The translations under genes were made by a program, and so were the position numbers. Below are positions 54,600 through 64,000 of a stretch of 64,000 nucleotides of DNA, one piece after another. Every line of letters starts with the position of its first letter. Position 1 is the stretch's first letter. Below the pieces are notes generated by a model. The model was not told the DNA's origin. It worked only from the letters and a program-made list of their open reading frames with translations, and did not search any database. The DNA comes from Anniella stebbinsi (lineage: Eukaryota; Chordata; Lepidosauria; Squamata; Anniellidae): the NCBI GenBank assembly GCA_029215795.1, contig JARDYH010000004.1:212328517-212392516 (forward strand), read 5' to 3'.

Positions 54600-55905
54600 G
54601 TTTGCTACTTTATTTACTACTGAGTTGTTTTAATATGTATAAATCACTTTTGGAGCTCTCTCACAAGCCCATCTGAAATATTACAATAACTGTAAGCTAA
54701 TAAATAAATAAGGTCAACAAATAGCATTTGAAAAAGCTTTTTAAAAATTCACCAAGGGACATCAGACACAAGTTTTTACAACCCACTCAGCAAGAGATTT
54801 TCTCAGTATCTAAAAGAAAATGAGCTTCCCAGCACAAAACTACTGAACCAAAAGTATAAACAGAAAACTGATACAGCATTGCCTTCCCATGGACAATCAT
54901 GTAAATTTGGATAAGGTATCTGTAAAATTTGCCTGCTGGATGTGTGTGTGAGAATTAACCTTCAGCGTCCTTCACAACTGCTACCTTCTGCCTTCAAAGC
55001 CTGCTTACTGACCCTTGATCAATTATAAATCTGTCATGCTAGCTCAGTTGATTAAAATCACATTAATAGCTCCATTTTGGAAGACAGCAGTAGGCACAAG
55101 GGTGGAAAGCAACTACTGGTAAACTGGTGCCAACAGGCACATCTGCCAAGAAATGTACATGCTTGCAGCTATCAACTACAGTAATCTCAATATTTGCTTG
55201 TAAATCCATGGATAGAGTTCACATTTAAGGAAGAGAGAAGGAGAACCCATTCTCAGATATGCAGCTGATTGAAATGAATGATAATAAAATCACTTGTTTT
55301 CCTAGTGGTTAATGCAAACAGTCATTCATAAGACTGCATTGTTGTCTTCACACAAACTCTGTGAGTTAAGTCACTGTTTTTCCTATTCTGCCAATGGCAT
55401 ACTGAAGCTGAGAGATGGTGTCTCCTGGACCAGTCACCGAGCGTACACAGAGATGTCAGTTTCCCACATTCATGTGGGCTGCATAGCTGAGAGTACAGTA
55501 TGGCTTTTACAAGCACAGACTGAAACCTCCTGCAAATCTGAACACCAGATATAATAATAAGCACAGCTCATCCAGTCACTTCAAACAAATGTCATCTGGA
55601 CCATCACTTTTAAATCCAGGGGTAAACAGGGTTTCTTGACATCAATGCATTTCCATTTCGATAATGATAAAATTATCTATAATGATGTTCAAAATAGATT
55701 TACCTTTATAATGGTAAATACAGCAACTATAGACATATTGCTGTATGGCTCTGGAACTTCCCTTCCCACAATTAGAGACCTGTTAAAGTCCGTGAAGGGG
55801 ATTACCACACCTATTCCATCCATTACAGGTATGAGAGTTCCTAGCTGCCACTGCATATCTTCTCTCCTCCCACCTAAGACAAGTTAAAGTGCATGGATCG
55901 AAAAT
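54600..55905. other. Mostly unique-looking; MIR/L2-like relic at 55340-55460
   Basis: In the relic, 'aagtcactgtttttcctattc' and 'ggcatactgaagctgagag' recall the MIR/L2-type core. The rest is unrecognised. Confidence 0.35.
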
Positions 55906-55909
55906 GCAG

Positions 55910-56425
55910 ACTATTAAGAACACAAGAAGAGCCATACTCGATCAGACCAACAGTCGATCTAGTCCACCACTCTGTTAACACAGTGGTCAACCAGGGACCC
56001 GCAAGCAGGACACGGTGCAACAGCCCCCTCCCACCCATCTTTCCCAGCAATTGGTGTATACAGGCTTACTGCGCCTGATCCTGGAGGTAGCACATAGACA
56101 TTGATAGCCTTCATCTTCAGAAATATACCCAATGTCCTTTGAGAGCCATCCAAATTGGTGGCCATCACCACATCTTGTGGTAGTGAATCCCATAATTTAA
56201 CTGTGTGCTGTGTGAAGAAGTACTTCCTTTTGTTTGTCCTGAATCTCCCACCAATCAGCTTCATCGGATGACACCCGGTTCTAGTATTTTGAGAGAGGGA
56301 GAAAAATGTCTCCCTATCCACATTCTTCACACCATGCATCATTTTGTATGCCTCCATCATGTCTCCCCTTACCCTCCTGTTTCCCAGGCTAAACAATCCC
56401 AGCTGTTGTAACATTCCCTTATAGG
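55910..56425 (-). mobile_element. CR1-like LINE 3' end
   Basis: The 151-codon minus frame (55959-56414) reads LGLFSLGNRRVRGDMMEAYK, then MMHGVKNVDRETFFSLSQNT, then KLIGGRFRTNKRKYFFTQHT and VKLWDSLPQDVVMATNLDG. This is the longest intact C-terminal piece of this family in the window. The 3' end words 'aagaagagccatactcgatc' and 'cccagcaattggtgtatac' follow. It is 5'-truncated and non-functional. Confidence 0.88.
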
Positions 56426-56429
56426 GGAA

Positions 56430-57185
56430 GTACTATAGTACTTCCCTATCAGACAAAGTCTACATGGCACAGAGTGTGCCTGAAATGTAGTGTAAGTCCA
56501 AGACATCCTGTTTATTTGGAAAGTCTGAAAATGGGACATTTTTGCATCCCAAACTCACAATGTTGTCTACCTTATAATATCAGTGAGAACTGTGGATATT
56601 GCAAGCCACAAGTACCGATATGCCCACAAACACCTTCCTTGGTGCCCATTGAAATATCCTACTCCTCCCAATTTTTATTTTAAAAACATGTTTTATATTT
56701 TCTTACTGGTAGATGGAATTGCCACTACCTGCTGCCATCTTAATTTTCCATGAGTTTCTCTGGGAAAGTTACCTGTCCTTTGTGACGAGCCATGCCCACC
56801 ATGGCAGCTATGTTATGGTTGTGGCCAAAAGAGTTTTTCGAATTCCCCAATGTGCCCATTGGCCCAAAAGGTTGCCTCCCTGCTTTAAACCAAGCCACAA
56901 AGCACTGCTGGGTAACCTTGTCATGCTACTCAGTTGCCTTCACATTCACTGTCTTTATTGGAATCTCCATAGCATTTGCCAATGACCTTATTTCACTCAC
57001 ATCTTCAGTTTCTTGAGCCCTGGCACCCCAGGCCTTCTTTTTACTCTATTCTCAGAATTATTCATGCATGCAGAGAAATTGTGCTCAGTGGTGATTGACT
57101 GGGCTGAGCAATGACAATTAACTATCAGAGATGGTGCTACCAAAGATGGTGTTCCAGAACAGTTGAACCAAGGTCTCATGAAATT
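56430..57185. other. Unique-looking sequence
   Basis: Nothing was recognised in this stretch. Confidence 0.4.
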
Positions 57186-57189
57186 AGTA

Positions 57190-57720
57190 CTGTGCTAAAA
57201 TATTTGACCATTCCATTTTTGGTATTTTGTGGGGGATGGGGGGGAAACAAAAAATTTGGGCAAAAGAGGCTGGGAAAGAGGTGAGAATTTTGGAGAATTA
57301 TCTCCTTGGGGAGAGGGACAGGGTTTCCACATGCCTTTTTAAATGTAGCCAGTTGTTGAGGGTCTTCTTTCTTTTTATTTTTATTTTAAAACACCCCACC
57401 ATTTTCAGGTGCTCAGGGTGAGATCACATAATAGGCATTCACTAAGAACAGCTTGGCTCCCCCAAGTGCCGGGGAAGGGGTGGTTCTTTTTGTTTGTTTT
57501 TTAAAGCACCTCAGCAACCGGCTACACTTAAAAAAAGGTATGTAGAAACCCTGCCCCCCCTACAAATTCCCACCCCCCTGCAAAAGAGACAGAAAAAACA
57601 ATGCCTCTTTCACAGGGAGAAAGTTCCCAAAAATAGGGGGCAGGATTTGGCCCAGCACTGCATGAAGTACACCCAGTGGACTGACAAATGCGTTCCAAAG
57701 GGGTATTCTCTCATCAGACG
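57190..57720. repeat. Interspersed repeat shared with 39840-40760
   Basis: See the first copy. Here the shared words are 'gaggtgagaattttggagaa', 'cccctgcaaaagagacagaaa' and 'aatgcctctttcacaggg', then 'caggatttggcccagcac'. Confidence 0.5.
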
Positions 57721-57724
57721 TTTT

Positions 57725-58560
57725 CGGTAGCATGTGTCATCAAACAAGAGCAAAATATTGAGTTGGGTTGGTCTCTCCATGGCAAAAGTTGTATTTGCAA
57801 CATCAGTAATATGTGCAGATGCTTCAAAAACCATGAAGGGATTAGTTCTAAACAGCATATATTTTTCTCCCTCTTTGCAGGTGCCTGAGGTGGTGAGAGG
57901 AAGGGAAAGAAAAACTTCCTGGAAACCAAATTAAGAAAAGTGGAGAGGTTGCAAGAACCACTTTAACAGCTCGCAAGTTTGCAAACTGACAATTTCAATA
58001 ACTCCTTTGGAATACAAAGTTATCAGCATGAACAATCCCAGCATTCTCAGCTTTGTTTACAGAGCACGAGGCAGCCTTTCTGTTTCATGGTATTGATAGG
58101 AGACTATAAACCTAGTATTTTTCTGAAACACTTGGACTCTCTTCAATACAAAGAGCCAATTAATTGCAGCCTTAGGAACAGTTGGCAGGCCTGACAAAAA
58201 TGCAATACCAAAAATATATATTTTTAAAACACACACCAGCAACTACTAATTTAATGACCAGGAGGACTTTTTTTTTCTCTCTTTTGTCTCCAGCTCCTTC
58301 GGAGCTTTACTTTCTATGATAATTGTGTTAAAATTATGGCATTATCTTCCTGTTCCTTTTTTTTTAACGCTATGAAATACATTCACACCTCTTTCTAAAA
58401 TAAAAATAAAAATGATGCAGACATGATGTTAAGGCAATAGCAAATAAGCAGGGATATGCATAGCTTTAAAAAGTCTATAGCCTTATATTCTGATATATAG
58501 GTCTCCTCTGATGCTCCTGTTGATGCTTTATGAGAGGCTATCTTTCTTTCTTTCTTTCTT

Positions 58561-58595
<35 letters not shown>

Positions 58596-58690
58596 TACAC
58601 ACACTTTCTTTTCTACTGGTGTTAGGTGATGTGGTTTACAGTTATCTATTTTAAGGGTAGAATCTACAGTTTGGTACTTTGTTGACTGTC
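57725..58690. other. Unique-looking sequence with compound microsatellite
   Basis: Nothing was recognised apart from the tract at 58541-58604. Confidence 0.4.
58541..58604. repeat. Compound microsatellite (CTTT)n-(TC)n-(AC)n
   Basis: Three adjoining motifs run without a break, with a single ATAC interruption in the AC part. Confidence 0.95.
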
Positions 58691-58729
58691 GTAGTCATAT
58701 TCTACATGGGCGGCCACCATTAGAGTGGA

Positions 58730-59195
58730 GGGGGGAAATACATGATTTCTCCATCCTTGGGAAAATCGTTTCCTTCTGCCATGTCGATCGTGGCCTGAAA
58801 GGCCCTCTTAAAACCTTGGAAGCATTTTAAGGGCACGACTGGCAGGGGGGAAGGCAAAGCATACTTTCTGGGGCCTCCTGAAAGTGTGCAATTTCCCCGG
58901 CATGCCATTAGCATGTCTTGGGGGGGGGGGGGATTGCACACTTTCTGGAGGCCCTGGAAAGCACACTTTGCCTCCCTCGCTCCTCCTGCAGCAATCATGG
59001 CCACCTTAAAGGCTCTCTTAATCCAAGGTTTTAAGAGGGCCTTTAAGGCCACAATTGGTGCAAGCAGGGAGGGAGGCAAAGCATGCTTTCGGGGGCCTCC
59101 AGAAAGTGCGCAGTTTCCCCAGCCTCATTAGTGGAGTGCTGGGGGAATTACACACTTTCCAGACACCCCAGAAAGTGTGCTTCACCGGGCACTCA
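58730..59195. repeat. GC-rich alternating inverted repeat
   Basis: A unit that joins 'cttttaaggcc'-type and 'gcaaagcatgctttcgggggcctcc'-type words appears forward (about 58851), inverted (about 58950), forward (about 59076) and inverted (about 59166). The poly-G run at 58919-58932 lies at one hinge. The architecture resembles the GC cores of the foldbacks at 5435 and 35847, but the termini were not found. Confidence 0.7.
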
Positions 59196-59239
59196 GCAGG
59201 GTTGGCTCCCGGAATTGGGCAGGCTGAGTAGCACTTGGA

Positions 59240-60250
59240 GAACTTGCTGGGCAAGCACCCCACGAGTTCTACAGTCCCTAACTGTCAAAGAGGACACCTA
59301 GTCACGCTGTCTTTTTCCCATCTCTTTGCCTTCACTTTCCCCTCTGTTCCAGAACCACCCATCAGGTATGGGAAAACAACCCTTTCAAGTCACATTCCTT
59401 TTTTACAATATCTGTTGTAATGTCTTCTATAATTTGGGAGGTTGGGAAGACAAGTTGAACTTCACCTGTAGGAGTGGGGGAAGGTTCTACATAGCGTCTT
59501 ACTATTTCCTGAGCAGACTGGGTGGGTGGATAGACATGGATAGTCCTGGAAAACAACTGCTATAAACAGCTAGCAATTAAAAAAATGGGGAGAGAAAGAA
59601 ATACTGAAATCTTCAAATAAGCCTGCCTGAAAAAGCTTAAGAAGAATTATCTACTAATTTTAAATCCAGATTGTATTTATGACATGATGTTTTATTCATG
59701 GGGAAAAGCAACTATAACAATTAGGAATAATTAGCATTTCTCCAGTGTGCGTTGTGTAATACACAATAATATATACTGTTAAATTCTATGTCTAAAATTT
59801 CTGATTTAAATCTTTGCTACTAAAGCAGAAATATCATACAATACCACCACACAAGCTGCAGCTTATAGTCTAGCAGGGGCTTTTTTGCTAGAGATATCTT
59901 ATTTTCTCCTCCTTTCATTTCCCCTCCCTCATCTTTCTTTTCAATTTCCTTTTAACCAAAGCTAGTCAGATAAACTAAGAAAAACTTTCAAGAAACTTTT
60001 GCCTTTCATCTTTCTCCTTCCTCCTCATCCCCAATAATTCCCAATCTATTGTATGCACTGAAAACCTACTTTAAATTTCACTTCGCTCATAGAAATCAAA
60101 TTGCAGTCAGCCTGCAATTGCTGAAATGGCAGCGTTCATCATGCAACTATAGCCCTCAAATTTAATTGATATCACATATAAATGTAACAATTGCTGTTGC
60201 CTTTGTTGAGACCGCAAATATTGTCCCTGTTGTATCCTAGGTGCTTTTGT
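59240..60250. other. Unique-looking AT-rich sequence
   Basis: Nothing was recognised in this stretch. Confidence 0.4.
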
Positions 60251-60254
60251 AGCA

Positions 60255-60530
60255 TAGTTAACCCTAGGGATGGGCAAATTTTCCAAACATTGTCTCCCTG
60301 CTTGTCTTGAACCTAATTCCAATTCACATTTATGATCACTGCTCACTTTGCGCAAATAGGAGATTTGCGCAAATTGAGCAGTGATCGAATGGGAGATTTA
60401 TGCAAATCTCCCAGAATTTGCTCAAATCTCTCAAAATTTGCGCATATTTCCTCCATAGGCTAAAGCAGAACTGATTAAGTCCACTGAGTACATTTGGGCT
60501 TCAAACCGGGCATGCTCTCATGTTTTGTGA
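60255..60530. repeat. Foldback-like repeat, family Z copy 2
   Basis: It starts 'ctagggatgggcaaatttt'. The centre is the palindrome 'gatcactgctcactttgcgc / gcgcaaattgagcagtgatc' (60334-60388). It shares words with 47290-47605. The TAGGGATG start suggests a relation to the hAT-like foldbacks. Confidence 0.6.
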
Positions 60531-60599
60531 GTAAAACTGAAACTCTCATACACCCTTAATGAACCTAGCATACCAAAACTGTCCATAGGGAAGTAAACA

Positions 60600-60735
60600 C
60601 CAGTTTCTGGGGAACAGCAACAGAAAAGAGTTGTTGCCTTCATGTTCCCATAAGCATCTAGTTGGACAATGTAAAAACAGGATGCTGAACTAGATAAGCC
60701 ATGGTTTGATCCATCAGAGGTGACCTGTAAACCAC
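60600..60735 (+). mobile_element. LINE/SINE 3' tail fragment
   Basis: 'gcatctagttggacaatg', 'ggatgctgaactagataagcc' and 'ggtttgatccatcagagg' are the plus-strand terminal words of the CR1-like family seen inverted at 50460. Confidence 0.55.
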
Positions 60736-60739
60736 ACAC

Positions 60740-61260
60740 ATCCAGTAAAATATTGATGGAGCAGACTCAGTAAACTCTAGGCTGCACACAGATAATACAA
60801 TAGAGGGAAAGGCAATGCTGGTACAAGAAATCCCATATCATTTTGTGTCTTTTTGTGTCCCCAAGATTGCTTCCTCCACTTTCAGTTATGGTCTAAGATA
60901 ACAGTTTTCAAATTGTGTTCTAGGGAAACCTGGAGTTCTTCAGTTATTTATCAAGTGCTCAATACTAGTGGCAAGCATCCTTGAAAGTCAGCCAGATAAC
61001 TATTGATGCTCCCTTGCTATATTCAGGAGAATATTGGGTGTGCTCTAAGCCATGCCCTTAGTTCAAATGAGCCCACAATAAGAACAAAAAGACCCAGCCA
61101 GGACTCCACATGAATGAAATGTGTGTCCTAGAACATGACCCAGAATCCTTTGCAACACATTGGGGTTCCTAGGCAGATGTGCTGAGGCTCCTCACAAGCA
61201 AGCTGATACAGAAAGGTTTCAAGGACAGAATGTCTGAATGCCATTGCTCTGAAGCACAAA
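60740..61260. other. Unique-looking sequence
   Basis: Nothing was recognised in this stretch. Confidence 0.4.
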
Positions 61261-61262
61261 GA

Positions 61263-61861
61263 GGGACTGTGACGATACACATTTCTATCCCCTTAGGTAT
61301 GTTTGGGTTAGTATGTCTGGAGAGTGCGGAATGTTGGACTGAGTGGGTGTGGCTGAGGATGCTGGGAAAGGGAGTGGGAGGAGTATATATAGTGGGAGGG
61401 AGTGTTTTAGTTTATCCTACTGTCTTGGTTGGGTGGAGGGTAGTTGTGTGGAAGATAGCTGTGTGTGATCTAGTCAGGAGTGTGTGTGAAGAGATTATTA
61501 GGATTTAGGATTATTAGTAAATTATTAGAAGTGTTAAGAATAGGCAGGTGTGAAATTGATTTGAAAAGAACTGTTAACAACAATAAACATTTTCTTTTAT
61601 TTTTGCTTCCACAAACCACGTGTCAGCTTGGCTTTGTAACCTGCTCTATAAGTTTAATAAAGAAACACATATCATTACACTCTCAGCCAACATACTCACA
61701 GGAGGACCTTATTCAAAACCCCTAACACCCTTTTCCCCTCTGCTATACGGGAAAAGTGGTGCATCTTTTACCCTTCCCTGAGGTATTTAAGTGGTGGTGC
61801 TTAGCCTGAGAGGGGTGTGCTCGTCTAGGCCAAGTTTTTGAGGCTGTGGCGGCACAGGGAC
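61263..61861 (+). mobile_element. Probable solo LTR (589 bp) with 5-bp flanking duplication
   Basis: The proposed LTR runs 61268-61856, from TGTGACG to CGGCACA (TG...CA ends, imperfect TGTG(A/C)CG inverted ends). GGGAC flanks it at 61263-61267 and 61857-61861. A TATA box (TATATATAG at 61384-61392) lies in a purine-rich promoter-like stretch, and polyadenylation signals AATAAA occur at 61582 and 61656. No primer-binding site, gag or pol follows, so this would be a solo LTR left by recombination. The class (Gypsy or ERV) cannot be told from this. An alternative is a real pol II promoter or terminal exon. Confidence 0.5.
61384..61392 (+). promoter_or_regulatory. TATA box in the putative LTR
   Basis: TATATATAG in a GA-rich context, about 190 bp upstream of the first AATAAA. 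Its spacing fits an LTR U3-R layout. Confidence 0.4.
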
Positions 61862-61940
61862 CCACATACTTACACTACATACCTCCTCTAGTAACCAGAT
61901 TCAATTGTAAATCAAGAGATTACAGAGAATTTCTATCCAG

Positions 61941-62019
61941 CTGCACAGATACTGGAAAGCAACAATGAAAAGGTCTAGGACAAATGTCTTCCTCCAAAAT
62001 GTCAGCAAAATCACCATCG
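61941..62019 (+). other. Candidate 79-bp exon, unrecognised (plus strand)
   Basis: Acceptor 'gaatttctatccag' is followed by 79 open bases and then the donor G|GTAAGC. The frame reads LHRYWKATMKRSRTNVFLQN and then VSKITI, in phase 0 and out phase 1. It lies just downstream of the putative LTR. The pyrimidine tract is short. I do not recognise the peptide, and chance is a fair explanation. Confidence 0.18.
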
Positions 62020-62029
62020 GTAAGCTGTG

Positions 62030-63080
62030 ATTGAATTTTTCAATTGCTCAGGTCACAGGTGATGCTCCCCATGCAAACACCTGGTGCATGTTAAGGGAAG
62101 ATGGTGAGTTTTGGTTTGGTTTTGCAGTATGAAATCAGCCTTTCAGTCAGTTAATCCTTCTGACAAGATAAGCAAGATGGATTCAACTTCACTCATTTTC
62201 ATCCTGCTAAAAGTACAGGACATTACTACTATGATGAGGCCTCTCTCCTCATATTCATCATCTCAAAGGCACAGCCTGTAGCTATATTTGTCTACCACCC
62301 TCAGATGCTATGTTGATCCTCCTGCGACATTTAAATAGAAATGCAATCATTGCCAACCGCATGGGCAGGTTCACCAGCTCCTAAGTTTCTATCAAACGTC
62401 ATCTCTCTCAGCTTCAACTACTTTTCTTATAGTAATGTCATAATCATGTCAGTCCCTGAAATATTTTCAGACTTGGTTCACACATGGATACAGGTGACTT
62501 GGTTCCTCTGTGCAACTGAATGTGTACAATAAGAAAATTGTTTCAGTTTGGTTTTGACCAGGATTTATCCATTTTGCACCTTCTGGACCAATCACAGATT
62601 CAGTCACAAACTTGGTCAATGTCTGTACATTTCCAATGTGATCACAGACCATTCCCCTACACCCGAAAAAAAAAAGTGTTTGACAGCATGTATGCATTTG
62701 GAAAATGTGCATTAAAATTGTGCATTTTTTTTAAAAAAATGTGCACAAATCAATTGAGTCAGCACATAATTTGATTGCAATTCTGTAATATGGCTTCCCA
62801 CTTTCCACCATCAAATGGAAAACCAAAAAAATGCCAAGTGAGTTCCCCCCCCCTTAAAAAAAATACTACTAATTCCTATGGGCTAGTAAAACCAGTCTTC
62901 TTGACTTTCCCCCTGTTTTCAACTTCCCTCTCCATACCAACCCCCAATCATTATTTCTTGAATTCCATTCCTTCTTCTTCTACAGTTAAAGCCAACTCCC
63001 TTGGGAGGAACTATTAAGTGATAATAAGCTTTACCCTGGCTAATTAGCCTCGCCCTGTCTGTTGATGCAGAATAGAGTAA
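62030..63080. other. Mostly unique; old 'gtgcatttt' repeat at 62690-62870
   Basis: The repeat part has 'ggaaaatgtgcattaaaattg' and 'aaaaaaatgtgcacaaatc' words like those at 52.8 kb. The rest is unrecognised. Confidence 0.35.
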
Positions 63081-63084
63081 CTAA

Positions 63085-63180
63085 TACATTGACAGCACAT
63101 TTCTACTCAGAAGTAAATCCGATTGAATTCAATGGCCTTACTCCCAGGGAAGTTTTTATAGGATTGTAGCCTAAATGATT
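63085..63180. repeat. Short palindromic repeat
   Basis: 'ctcagaagtaaatccgattg' and 'aattcaatggccttactccc' end in 'taggattgtagcctaaa'. This is the same family that is split at 32290-32665. Confidence 0.6.
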
Positions 63181-63315
63181 CGTTTTGATTTGTTTATGAG
63201 GATATTTGCTCAATAATTTATTCTGCTTGGGTGAACTTGTGACATTCAAGCATGCAGTAAACTCAAGTTGCTGCATTTTTATAATTCATTATTTCATACT
63301 GGGAAGTCCGTAAAT

Positions 63316-63407
63316 TAGAGTGATTGCCCTCACTACTTTAGAGTGATTGCCCTCACTACTTTAGAGTGATTGCCCTCACTACTTTAGAGTGATTGCCCTC
63401 ACTACTT
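63316..63407. repeat. Minisatellite, 4 x 23 bp, perfect
   Basis: The unit 'tagagtgattgccctcact' plus 'actt' begins at 63316, 63339, 63362 and 63385. All four copies are identical, which points to recent expansion or assembly duplication. Confidence 0.96.
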
Positions 63408-63754
63408 TAACTGCAACTTTGTCCACATAGCCTCATCCCCTGATGCCATTTACTTGTGTGTACCCAAGAGGTAGTGGATCTCAGCAGCAGTAACTCATTT
63501 GATCTCCAAAAGGGCATAATATACCTTCCAGACTGCGAACACTGCCAGCAGGGATATCCATGAGCCCCCCAATTTCTGTGTTTTACTGCACTTGCAAGTA
63601 TATCATTACCATGCGTGGTCAAAACCAACATATGAACCAGCTCCAAGATCAAAACTTCTTCTACCTGAAAATTACAGGCATGTCTGCATCTGAAATTCAC
63701 ATATATGCTGATGGAACTTAGCTAGCAGTGACTGACCAGGAAAGGGATCTCTGA

Positions 63755-63970
63755 GTTTTCTCGGCTGGACTATTGTAACCTTCTCCTGACTGGCCTTCCT
63801 TCTTCTCACCTTAGTTCGTTGGTTTCCATTCATCATTCTGCTGCTAAGGTCATCTTCTTGCCTCATCACTTTGATCATGTCACTCCACTCCTGAAATCCC
63901 TTCATTGGCTTCCAATTCCCCTCAGATTCAAGGTGCTTAACATTTTTGTAATATTCCGGACCCAACCCAT
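63755..63970 (+). mobile_element. L2-like LINE, C-terminal fragment
   Basis: The plus-strand translation reads LDYCNLLLTGLPSSHLSSLV, then SIHHSAAKVIFLPHHFDHVT, then PLLKSLHWLPIPLRFKVL. This is the LDYCN..GLP..LHWLP layout of L2/CR1-type ORF2, but the residues differ from those of the 43.7-kb family, so it belongs to a second family. It is followed by a decayed tail at the window end. Confidence 0.82.
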
Positions 63971-64000
63971 CCATTCCCAGGGATTTCCCCACTTTTAATT

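Noticed and set aside
63316..63407. Possible CRISPR-like array
   Set aside because: The 23-bp copies are directly adjacent, without spacers, in a vertebrate genome. This is a minisatellite.

Overview
This window looks like intergenic or intronic DNA from a vertebrate nuclear genome, most likely a squamate reptile (lizard or snake) and at least a non-avian sauropsid. The evidence is the repeat content: AT-rich, CpG-poor background, many decayed CR1-like and L2/CR1-superfamily LINE fragments, a tRNA-derived SINE, long simple repeats, and many palindromic (foldback) DNA transposons. There is no operon structure, no tRNA or rRNA gene, no CRISPR array and no protein gene that I can recognise. Nearly all short open reading frames are chance or repeat-derived.

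Layout. 1-8.3 kb: a CR1 3' end, an L2-like LINE tail carrying a 125-bp foldback, two 8-bp-TSD palindromic MITEs, a GC-rich foldback, two short MITEs in opposite orientation, a SINE and a degenerate repeat cluster. 8.6-22 kb: mostly unique sequence with a LINE tail (11.5 kb), a 185-bp tandem duplication (13.3 kb), foldbacks (16.0 and 17.0 kb), an irregular tandem array (18.7 kb) and a CR1 reverse-transcriptase (RT) fragment (20.1 kb). 22.1-26.2 kb: a SINE, a 1.1-kb foldback with a perfect 8-bp TSD, a 248-bp MITE and a possible LTR-like region. 28-33 kb: a CR1-like LINE split by another LINE's 3' tail, further MITEs, and a MITE nested in a short palindromic repeat. 33.5-39.8 kb: LINE tails and a 1-kb foldback nested in an older foldback (35.8-37.1 kb). 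43.5-50.1 kb: the best-preserved LINE copy (345 intact codons of RT and C-terminal domain) plus three other LINE fragments. 50-57 kb: two more palindromic MITEs, one of them nested in a LINE tail, and further LINE tails. 57-64 kb: a GC-rich alternating inverted repeat, a probable solo LTR with a TATA box, a perfect 23-bp minisatellite and a last LINE fragment.

The strongest observations are structural. Four copies of one palindromic MITE family have exact 8-bp target-site duplications, and a fifth has 7 of 8 bases matching. The family occurs with two different matched terminal modules and carries a third, related terminus in its centre. Two approximately 1-kb foldbacks with related TAGGG(A/C)TGTGCA ends also have perfect 8-bp duplications; this size is typical of hAT transposons. 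Three isolated stretches look like splice-bounded exons, but I recognise none of the peptides and pseudo-exons are common in sequence of this kind.
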